A stretch of 32,230 nucleotides of DNA, taken from an uncultured Lachnospiraceae bacterium (GTDB lineage Bacteria > Bacillota > Clostridia > Lachnospirales > Lachnospiraceae). Position numbers and translations under genes: made by a program. The stretch covers positions 17,637 through 49,866 of the forward strand of contig CAJUSJ010000022.1 in NCBI GenBank assembly GCA_910588865.1, in the 5' to 3' direction. The notes under the pieces are model-generated. The model saw only the letters and a program-made list of their open reading frames with translations. It ran no database searches and was not told the origin of the DNA. The stretch's first letter is position 1. Each line of letters starts with the position of its first letter. Below are positions 8,727 through 15,201 of this stretch, in pieces.

Positions 8727-9551
8727 CTACGCCAGGCTGTGTCTTATGGGTTTCATCTTTTCAAAGGTATACACGGACTCAAACCCCAGTTTCTTAAGCT
8801 CCTCCTGGGTCCCTTTTGTCTCCCACCCGATCCACGGGATGGTGTGGGCGTCAGACCCTATGGTGATGATCTCTCCTCCCAGCTTCCGGTACAGCCTCAG
8901 AATATCCCGGCTGGGTGTCAGATCCGGAAGCTTGTAGCGGTAGCAGGAGGTATTTACCTCGATTCCCTTGCCTTTCGCGATCACCAGGCGGAGGATCTCT
9001 TCCACCAGGTCTTTTACCTTCTCAAAGGGATAGATTCCTGCCCGGTCATAACGGCAGATCATGTCCAGATGCCCCAGGACGCTGTAGTCATCATAGTTTT
9101 TTACCACATTCAGGATCTCCTCATAGTATCTTCGGTTGTATTCCTCCTGGCTTTTCCCATTCTGAAACTCATAGGTCCAGAATTCCTGATCTTCCACCTG
9201 ATGGCAGGACAGGATAATAAAGTCAAAGGGATATCGGTCAAAGGTCTCCTGAAACAGCGGGATGGTGTGGGTCTGTATCCCAAATTCCATGCCCAGGCGG
9301 ATGCGGATCCTGTCCCCATAAAGATCCCGGCACCGCCTCACTTCTTTCAGATACGCCTCACAGTCGCAGTTTAAATCCGTTTTGACCCCATAATCAATGT
9401 GTTCCGTAAAGCAGATCTCCCCCAGCCCCACCGCTATGGCGTGGAGCACCGCGTCCTCCATAGGGGTCTCGGAGTCATCGCTGAACTGAGTATGCACATG
9501 ATAATCCGCCAATACCCGGTCTTCTCCTGTTTTCACAACCTGATCTGTCAT
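8727..9551 (-). CDS. PHP-domain histidinol-phosphatase-like protein (HisJ/HisK family)
   Basis: A 274-aa metal-dependent phosphoesterase. It opens the PHP fold with DYHVHTQFSDDS (H18, H20) and continues with FTEHIDYG, SCHQVED, LGHLDMICRY and a C-terminal GSDAHT, the set of metal-binding His/Asp/Glu motifs of this family. ATG 9551 overlaps the preceding MFS stop as ATGA, and a GGAGGGGAAGG ribosome site lies inside the MFS coding end. An in-frame start at 9578 is less well placed. Histidinol phosphatase is the family label, but no other his gene is nearby, and coupling to a transporter suggests a different phosphate ester substrate. Confidence 0.82.
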   Translation of the reverse strand: MTDQVVKTGEDRVLADYHVHTQFSDDSETPMEDAVLHAIAVGLGEICFTEHIDYGVKTDLNCDCEAYLKEVRRCRDLYGDRIRIRLGMEFGIQTHTIPLFQETFDRYPFDFIILSCHQVEDQEFWTYEFQNGKSQEEYNRRYYEEILNVVKNYDDYSVLGHLDMICRYDRAGIYPFEKVKDLVEEILRLVIAKGKGIEVNTSCYRYKLPDLTPSRDILRLYRKLGGEIITIGSDAHTIPWIGWETKGTQEELKKLGFESVYTFEKMKPIRHSLA

Positions 9552-10729
9552 AATCCTTCCCCTCCTCTTTGTACACATATCTTGTTCAAGCTCTCCACCA
9601 TCACTGTCATGATGACCACAATGACCACCAGATACCAGGGATACAGCCAGATTCCCGTCATCCCTGAGAGCAGCCCGAACAGCGGCGGCATGGCCATGGT
9701 TCCCACATAGGCGCAGGCCATCTGCATCCCCATAATGGCCTGGGATTTATCTGCCCCAAAGTTGACAGGAGTCTCATGGAGAAGAGCCGGGTAAACAGGC
9801 GCGCACCCGATTCCCACCATCACCAGGCCAATCCCGGTGAGGCTCTGACCAAAAGGCAGCATCAAAAGCAGGATTCCTCCAAAGGCTATTCCCTGCCCCA
9901 GGCGGACCATGGCCTGGTCAGAAAGCTTCAAGGTGATGAATCCGCATAAAAATCTCCCTGCCGTGATCCCCAGATAAAACAGGGAGGCCCATTTCGCCGC
10001 TTCCTCCGGGGACACTCCCCGTTCCAGCACCATGTAGCTGGCAGCCCACAGTCCCGCTGTCTGCTCCAGGGCGCAGTAACAGAAAAAGGAAGCCAGGGCT
10101 GGTTTGGCTCCAGGCAGCTTTAACAGGTCCCTTACCCGAAGGCTTTTTCTCTCTTCCGCCACCCCGCCTTCTCCCTGCCGCCCCCCTGTCTCTTTCCATT
10201 TCGAAAGTGTGGCAAACAGTACCGCTGTCAGCCCCACCTGAAGGAGAGAAACCACCCTGTACCCGCTGTTCCAGGACAATCCCCCCATCAGGCAGGCACC
10301 CATGATATAAGGGCCCAGGGAGGCTCCCACTCCCCAGAAGCAGTGAAGCCAGCTCATGTGCCTGGCCTTGTAGTGGATGGCCACATAGTTGTTGAGAGCC
10401 GCGTCCACCGCTCCCGCTCCCAGCCCATAGGGCAGGGCGATGAGACACAGAACCGGAAAAGAACGGGCCATGGAAAATCCCCACAGCGCTGCCGCTGTCA
10501 GGGCCACACTGGCCGCTGTCACCTTTCCTGTGCCAAGGTTCTTTGTCAGGGCGTCGCTGTACAGGCTGGAAATAATGGTTCCCGCTGAGATGATCATGGA
10601 GAGAATCCCCGCGAAGGACACGGCCACCCCCAATTCTCCCCGCATAATGGGCCATGCCGCGCCCAGAAGAGCGTCGGGAAGACCCAGACTGATAAACGCC
10701 ACGTAAATGATCCCAAGTAATAAGCTCAT
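9548..10729 (-). CDS. Major facilitator superfamily transporter (FucP-like group)
   Basis: A 393-aa polytopic membrane protein with about 12 hydrophobic segments, starting IIYVAFISLGLPDALLGAAWP, a beginning typical of FucP-like sugar MFS proteins. MSWLHCFWGVGASLGPYIMG near residues 124-143 is a characteristic helix-5 motif. A charged central loop (about 187-205) separates the two halves. It likely takes up or exports a sugar or other small solute. It is the first gene of an operon with the PHP and HAD phosphatases and shares the ATGA overlap with the former. The ribosome site for ATG 10729 is weak (GGGGAA rather far upstream). It is divergent from the AraC regulator. Confidence 0.85.
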   Translation of the reverse strand: MSLLLGIIYVAFISLGLPDALLGAAWPIMRGELGVAVSFAGILSMIISAGTIISSLYSDALTKNLGTGKVTAASVALTAAALWGFSMARSFPVLCLIALPYGLGAGAVDAALNNYVAIHYKARHMSWLHCFWGVGASLGPYIMGACLMGGLSWNSGYRVVSLLQVGLTAVLFATLSKWKETGGRQGEGGVAEERKSLRVRDLLKLPGAKPALASFFCYCALEQTAGLWAASYMVLERGVSPEEAAKWASLFYLGITAGRFLCGFITLKLSDQAMVRLGQGIAFGGILLLMLPFGQSLTGIGLVMVGIGCAPVYPALLHETPVNFGADKSQAIMGMQMACAYVGTMAMPPLFGLLSGMTGIWLYPWYLVVIVVIMTVMVESLNKICVQRGGEGL

Positions 10730-10748
10730 AATACTCTCATACTTCCCC

Positions 10749-10777
10749 TTGTATTTTTTTCTTTCTGTAAGTATAAT
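10749..10777 (+). promoter_or_regulatory. Promoter of the araC-type gene
   Basis: TTGTAT (10749-10754), a 17-base spacer and TATAAT (10772-10777), about 78 bases upstream of the AraC start in the 125-base divergent region. Confidence 0.7.
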
Positions 10778-10800
10778 AATATTGTATTTTTCGTCTGTAT
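10749..10800. promoter_or_regulatory. Direct repeats in the araC/MFS divergent region
   Basis: Two related copies run in the same direction: TTGTAT, T-run, CTTTCTGTAA (10749-10770), and TTGTAT, T-run, CGTCTGTAT (10782-10800), 33 bases apart. The first covers the araC -35 box. Direct repeats of this kind are typical AraC-family half-sites, so autoregulation and control of the MFS operon are plausible. AT-rich composition makes chance similarity possible. Confidence 0.4.
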
Positions 10801-10854
10801 TCTATCAGAAAATAGCCTTAAAATATAAATATCCGGCCAGAAAAGGAGCGTTTC

Positions 10855-11838
10855 ATGGACCAGACCATCATCCCTCCTGTCCAGTCCTTCGGAGGCAGCC
10901 CGTCCTCCGGCTACATCACCACCGAAAACAGCCGAATCAACACTTCTACTTTAGAGGAGATCCATCGGCGCATTACCCCGGAATTCCCCTACATGACCGA
11001 TCTGTGCCAGGTCCACAATCTTCCCGGCAGGACCTTCCCCTGGCACTGGCACAGTGAAGTGGAGATCTTCTATATGCGAGACGGTGTCCTGGAATATGTG
11101 CTGCCCAGCGGCACCTACACCTTTCACCAGGGTCAGGGGGCATTTGTCAACTCCGGCGTGCTCCACATGACCAGCTGTCCCAAAGGCCAGGTCTGTCTTC
11201 AGGAAGAGCACATATTCCTGCCATCCTACCTGGGCGGACAGGAGCCCAGTATCCTGCAGAAACGCTACATCACCCCTGTCCTGGAGCACCCGGGCCTGGA
11301 TCTGTACCCCTTCGACCCTTCCATCCCGGAGCACCAGAAGATCCTGAACCTTATGAGACAATCTTATGATTATTATGGAAAAAGGCAAGAGGGGTATGAA
11401 TTTGACATCCGGGAGACCATGACCCGTCTGTGGCGGATCTTATTTTCCCTGACAAAAGACCTGCAGTCAGACACAAAAAAGCGTCCCCGGGACGACCGGG
11501 TAAAGATCATGATGGAATACATGGCCTCCCACTACCAGGAAAAGCTGACCCTCAATCAGATCGCCGGCTCCGCCTTCATCAGCCCCAGGGAGTGCAGCCG
11601 GTGTTTTCAGGAAAACTTGGGCCAGTCCCCATTTTCCTACTTAACAGACTACAGGCTCCAAAAAGCCTGCGGCCTTTTAACCCACACCGCCCTGTCCGTC
11701 ACCCAGGTAGGCGCGGCCTGCGGGTTCAACAGCAGCAGCTATTTCGGACAGGCCTTCCGGGAGACTTTCGGCTGTACCCCAAGGGAGTACCGCCGCCAGT
11801 GCCGTACCCCGGATGCCGCCGCGCCCACGGGGTTGTAA
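10855..11838 (+). CDS. AraC-family transcriptional regulator with cupin sensor
   Basis: A 327-aa regulator. The N-terminal half has the cupin pattern (FPWHWHSEVEIFYMRDGVLEY, residues about 61-81, then HQGQGAFVNSGVLH), likely binding a sugar or small ligand. The C-terminal ~100 residues carry two AraC helix-turn-helix motifs (LTLNQIAGSAFISPRECSRCF and LSVTQVGAACGFNSSSYFGQ, closing with FGCTPREYR). ATG 10855 follows AAGGAGCG. It is divergent from the MFS operon, its probable target, and 26 bases upstream of a PARG-like gene that it may be co-transcribed with. Confidence 0.92.
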   Translation: MDQTIIPPVQSFGGSPSSGYITTENSRINTSTLEEIHRRITPEFPYMTDLCQVHNLPGRTFPWHWHSEVEIFYMRDGVLEYVLPSGTYTFHQGQGAFVNSGVLHMTSCPKGQVCLQEEHIFLPSYLGGQEPSILQKRYITPVLEHPGLDLYPFDPSIPEHQKILNLMRQSYDYYGKRQEGYEFDIRETMTRLWRILFSLTKDLQSDTKKRPRDDRVKIMMEYMASHYQEKLTLNQIAGSAFISPRECSRCFQENLGQSPFSYLTDYRLQKACGLLTHTALSVTQVGAACGFNSSSYFGQAFRETFGCTPREYRRQCRTPDAAAPTGL

Positions 11839-11864
11839 TCATAACAAACAGGAGGTACCCATAA

Positions 11865-12749
11865 ATGTGGATTGATTACATAGACATGATCAAAGAAACC
11901 ATTCAGATCTCAGAGCAAGGTTACTATATAAAGAACAATGAGACCAAACATCTTAAGACTTCCGCCTCGGAGAGGGAGCAGAGCATCCTCCTCTCTCCGG
12001 AAACACTGTGTCAAATAGCTAAATCCCTTAAGGAGATCACCCCCTCCCATAGGCCAGGGACATGTGAGGTGAACATGAGCAATAAGGATTCCTTTCAAGC
12101 TGCCCAGGACATGGCAGAACATTATCACATAGAGAACACCCGGAATATCCTTGTCCTGAATTTCGCCAATCCGGTCTGTCCCGGCGGCGGCGTATTAAAA
12201 GGGGCAAAGGCTCAGGAAGAAGACCTGTGCCGAAAAAGTACTCTCTATCTGTCCCTGAGAACAGAAGAAGCCAGGGCCATGTACGAATACAATCAGGCCT
12301 TAAACGATTACCGCTCCTCCAACTACATGCTTCTCTCCCCCAATGTGGAGATCTTCCGGGATTCCGACGGCGGCTTTCTGAACGAGACCATGGTCGCGGG
12401 GGTCCTGACCGCCGCGGCACCCATAGCCCCTTTTGGGATAAATGATGAGGTCAGGAAAGAACTTCTGGAAATCCTGAGGACCCGGATCCAAAACATCCTT
12501 CACGCGGCGGCTTTTTATAACTACCAGTATCTTGTCCTGGGCGCGTGGGGATGTGGCGCGTTCGGAAATGACGCCGCCCAGGTGGCTCAGCTTTTCTATG
12601 AGGAACTTCAAAATTTCCAGCGCCCCTCCGGTTCCATAGATTCCCGCTTCCGCGGCATTGTGTTCGCGGTGCTCAATCCCTCGAAGGGCGGATACAATTA
12701 TAAATATTTTGAGAAATACTTTGATGGCTTCTCACTTGAGCCTGTTTGA
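11865..12749 (+). CDS. Microbial PARG-like (TIGR02452 / DUF2263) macro-domain protein, copy 1
   Basis: A 294-aa cytoplasmic protein of the bacterial poly(ADP-ribose) glycohydrolase-like family, expected to hydrolyse ADP-ribose from modified proteins or related ADP-ribosyl compounds. The N-terminal element ETIQISEQGYY is typical. The PARG signature appears as NFANPVCPGGGVLKGAKAQEE, with GGG at 107-109 and catalytic-type QEE at 117-119. Later come LVLGAWGCGAFGND (about 223-236) and a C-terminal FAVLNPSKG. ATG 11865 has GGAGGT eight bases upstream. The gene follows araC by 26 bases and converges on a second family member 21 bases away. The two are clearly diverged and not a recent duplication. 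Substrate not provable from sequence. Confidence 0.88.
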   Translation: MWIDYIDMIKETIQISEQGYYIKNNETKHLKTSASEREQSILLSPETLCQIAKSLKEITPSHRPGTCEVNMSNKDSFQAAQDMAEHYHIENTRNILVLNFANPVCPGGGVLKGAKAQEEDLCRKSTLYLSLRTEEARAMYEYNQALNDYRSSNYMLLSPNVEIFRDSDGGFLNETMVAGVLTAAAPIAPFGINDEVRKELLEILRTRIQNILHAAAFYNYQYLVLGAWGCGAFGNDAAQVAQLFYEELQNFQRPSGSIDSRFRGIVFAVLNPSKGGYNYKYFEKYFDGFSLEPV

Positions 12750-12770
12750 ATTTGATAGAAGAACTTTTTC

Positions 12771-13583
12771 TCAATCTATAACGCTCTGGAAAGCCTTTAT
12801 ACATGCCCTCCCTTTGGAATGGTCGAGGACCGCGTAAAAAACAGACTCAAACCAATTCCCCCCTCCCTCCTCCATCAGTTCCTTCCACCAAGCCGCGATA
12901 AGCCTGGGATCATTGCGGAAAACGCCGCACCCATAGGCTCCCAGAACCAGATTTTTTGCTCCCTGGTCCGCAAAAATGGCCAACGCCAGCTTCATCCTCC
13001 GCCTCATGACTCTCTCCGCCTCTGCCCTGTCCTCCCCCTTCTGGATCACCTGTCCCATATTCACTGCCGGCAGGGTCAGGACCGAGGCCTTCACCGGAGG
13101 CACCAGACAAAAATCTCCATCCCGGAAGAAAATCACATCCGGCGAGTAGATCCCATAATCCGTGTACATCATGGACTTACAGTCCCGGTTCGCTCTGTAG
13201 TATTCTTCCTGGATTGTCTGTGTCCTGTAGAGCGTGCTCGACGCCGCCAGGCTCTCCTCCTGGGCCATGGCTCCGTTTAAAAATCCTCCTCCCGGGTTCT
13301 TGGCGCTGGCAAAATTCAGAACACCGATGTTCTCCCTGCCCCGGGCCGCCAGCTTTCTGACCGCATCCACTGTGGAAATATTTTCCAAAGCAGCTTCCCG
13401 GGGACCCTGGTTTCCCCCTTCCCCCAACCTGCTGACGAATTTCTCTAAAATCTCTTCTCCATCCGGCGGGGTAATCAAAATGCTGTGACTTGTAGTGACA
13501 GACACTTTTTTCCCCTCCGCCAAAACATAATATCCCTGGTCTGTAATATCCACAGTCTCCCTGGCCATGGCTTTTCTGTCCAT
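12771..13583 (-). CDS. Microbial PARG-like (TIGR02452 / DUF2263) macro-domain protein, copy 2
   Basis: A 270-aa second member of the family. It starts with ARETVDITDQGYYV, has NFASAKNPGGGFLNGAMAQEE with GGG at 98-100 and QEE at 108-110, then LVLGAYGCGVFRNDP (about 212-226) and a C-terminal YAVLDHSKG. Both catalytic glutamates are kept. ATG 13583 directly follows the stop of the Nudix gene (zero gap) with AGGAGG in that gene's last codons, so the two are translationally coupled. It is the last gene of the NADAR-Nudix-PARG operon. Its likely role is removing ADP-ribose from protein or free adducts and feeding ADP-ribose to the Nudix partner, which is inferred from neighbours. Confidence 0.88.
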   Translation of the reverse strand: MDRKAMARETVDITDQGYYVLAEGKKVSVTTSHSILITPPDGEEILEKFVSRLGEGGNQGPREAALENISTVDAVRKLAARGRENIGVLNFASAKNPGGGFLNGAMAQEESLAASSTLYRTQTIQEEYYRANRDCKSMMYTDYGIYSPDVIFFRDGDFCLVPPVKASVLTLPAVNMGQVIQKGEDRAEAERVMRRRMKLALAIFADQGAKNLVLGAYGCGVFRNDPRLIAAWWKELMEEGGGNWFESVFYAVLDHSKGRACIKAFQSVID

Positions 13584-14441
13584 CTATTCCTCCTGATTCT
13601 TCCGGTAAAGCCTGGATGGCCGGTGCCCTTCATTCTCCGTGTACTGTTTTGTCTCCTTTACCATGGGAGCCGCCTTTCTTCTGAAAGCGGCAGCGGGCAG
13701 GTCCCTGTCCAGGATCACCTCATAAACCTGCTGTAATTGTGTCAAGGTAAAATACTCCGGCAGCAGATGAAAGGCGAGGTCCGTGTACTGAAGCTTCCCC
13801 CTGAGCCGCTCAAGGCCGCAGGCGATGATCCGGCTGTGGTCAAAGGCCAGGCCGTGCTGCTGTACGATCCGGCTCCTGACAAAGGAATCCCCCTCCTCGG
13901 TCTCCAGGACAGCCTTGAGACAGGTATCCTGGTGAGACAAATTCAGCTCCCACACCTCTGTTTTCCCTCTCTTTTCTCTTACCCGGCACTCCATCTTAAA
14001 CCACGCCGCCTGGTCCGCGTCATCACCGGCCTCCACCTTCACCCTGGCGCTGTCCACAAGAGCCATGTAGGAACAGCTCATGACCCAGGTCCTGGGATCC
14101 CGCCCCGGCTGGCTGAAAGTATAAAGCTGCTCCAAATAGACCTGGTCCACCCCGGTCTCCTCCCTGAGTTCCCGGCTGGCCGCCTGCTCTGTGGTCTCTG
14201 TGGGCCTGACAAATCCTCCCGGCAGCGCCCATGTTCCAAGATAGGGGTGTCCGCCTCTTTTTATGAGCAGAAGCCGCAGCTCTTTCTCCGGCAGCTTCCG
14301 GTAATTGTCCTCCGCCTGATCTGTCACCGTAAAGATCACCATATCTGTGGCCACCGAAGGCCTGGGATAATCCCCTGGTTCATATCTTTCCAGAAATTCT
14401 TCCTCTGTAAGCCCGTCTTTGTCCCTCAGCTCCCCTTCCAT
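13584..14441 (-). CDS. NrtR-like Nudix / winged-helix protein
   Basis: A 285-aa protein. An N-terminal Nudix domain carries a complete Nudix box, G76-x5-E82-x7-R90-E-L-R-E-E-T-G-V98, so hydrolysis of a nucleoside diphosphate such as ADP-ribose is possible. The C-terminal part (about 215-260) has AFHLLPEYFTLTQLQQVYEVILDRDL followed by AFRRK, the winged-helix pattern of NrtR regulators of NAD metabolism, which respond to ADP-ribose. Many NrtR proteins have a degenerate Nudix box; here it is intact, so it may be enzyme, regulator or both. The start at 14441 is two bases past the NADAR stop, and the stop abuts the PARG copy 2 start. The basic tail of about 25 residues is extra. Confidence 0.87.
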   Translation of the reverse strand: MEGELRDKDGLTEEEFLERYEPGDYPRPSVATDMVIFTVTDQAEDNYRKLPEKELRLLLIKRGGHPYLGTWALPGGFVRPTETTEQAASRELREETGVDQVYLEQLYTFSQPGRDPRTWVMSCSYMALVDSARVKVEAGDDADQAAWFKMECRVREKRGKTEVWELNLSHQDTCLKAVLETEEGDSFVRSRIVQQHGLAFDHSRIIACGLERLRGKLQYTDLAFHLLPEYFTLTQLQQVYEVILDRDLPAAAFRRKAAPMVKETKQYTENEGHRPSRLYRKNQEE

Positions 14442-14443
14442 CT

Positions 14444-15004
14444 TCAGCCTTTCCCCTTTTTCAAAAGCTCATCCCTCACCTGGGTCAGGGCAAAACCAAG
14501 AAGGTTGGTTCCTTTCCATTTAAAAGGATCCTGGGCATCGGGATTGCTTTTTCCCATGCCGATCCCCCAGATCCTATCCCTGGGACTGGCTTCCACCAGT
14601 ATCCGGTTTCCTGTGCTTTTTAAGTACTCCAGCAATTCCGGGGTCTGGGAAAATTTGGCCTGGTTTCCCCGCCTGACGATGTCATAACAGGCACTGTCCC
14701 ATTTCTCCTTGTCAAAATTCCTGACAGCCCGGCCATAAGCCTTCATCTCTTTGGGGTGAACAGATTCCATGATCTTTTGGAGCATGTCTGTGTCATGAAA
14801 CATCCTGGCCTTCTCTGCCATCATAAACTGCTCAGCGCAGCTGTACAAAATTCCCTCAACCGCGAACTGACCCATCCACCACTGGCTGAGACAGGTTTCG
14901 CTGATGTGTCCGTCCGGCTCCGGTCTGGGGCCCCAGAAAAAAATATATTTGTAGGACTGGCCATTATTATATGCTTCCCGCAGATCATTTAAATTGTAGA
15001 CCAT
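14444..15004 (-). CDS. NADAR-family protein (YbiA/DUF1768)
   Basis: A 186-aa protein of the NADAR family. Members act on N-glycosidic bonds of ADP-ribosyl or ribosyl compounds, and some remove ADP-ribose from guanine. Visible are KYIFFWG (19-25), LSQWW (39-43), CAEQFMMAEKARMFHD (56-71) and the canonical end ILVEASPRDRIWGIGMGKSN with GTNLLG (about 135-170). ATG 15004 has AGGAGGAG upstream. It is first in the operon NADAR, Nudix/NrtR-like, PARG-like with gaps of 2 and 0 bases, so the three proteins are probably made together. It is unclear whether it serves riboflavin-intermediate repair like E. coli YbiA or ADP-ribose removal; the neighbours favour the latter. Confidence 0.9.
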   Translation of the reverse strand: MVYNLNDLREAYNNGQSYKYIFFWGPRPEPDGHISETCLSQWWMGQFAVEGILYSCAEQFMMAEKARMFHDTDMLQKIMESVHPKEMKAYGRAVRNFDKEKWDSACYDIVRRGNQAKFSQTPELLEYLKSTGNRILVEASPRDRIWGIGMGKSNPDAQDPFKWKGTNLLGFALTQVRDELLKKGKG

Positions 15005-15025
15005 CTGAAACTCCTCCTCTGTCTG

Positions 15026-15073
15026 ATTATATGTTTTTAATAATATCAGTTTGATAATATCTAATTGATAATA
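15026..15073 (-). promoter_or_regulatory. Promoter/operator-like leader of the NADAR operon
   Basis: Minus-strand TATAAT at 15026-15031 has only weak -35 candidates. Plus-strand TGATAATA occurs twice (15052-15059 and 15066-15073), 14 bases apart, with a near-inverted TAATATCA at 15041-15048. This could be the site where the NrtR-like protein acts, but the region is very AT-rich. Confidence 0.4.
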
Positions 15074-15113
15074 ATATTATATAGAAACACTCCCCATATG
15101 TCAATAACAAAAT

Positions 15114-15160
15114 AAAACCGCCCCCGCTGGTGGTTTGCCAGCTCGGGGCGGTTTTGTTTT
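15114..15160 (-). terminator. Terminator of the hexitol PTS operon
   Basis: A GC-rich stem pairs AAAACCGCCCC...GCTGG (from 15114) with CCAGC...GGGGCGGTTTT (to 15154), with one bulge and a 7-base loop. T-runs follow on either strand, so it may also end plus-strand transcription. Confidence 0.85.
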
Positions 15161-15201
15161 AAAACTTTCAGCGCCTGTTCGTTCAGCCCGTTTCACTCCT
15201 T

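Noticed and set aside
12750..12770. Terminator between the convergent PARG-like genes
   Set aside because: Only a short T-run is present and no stable stem could be drawn in the 21 bases.
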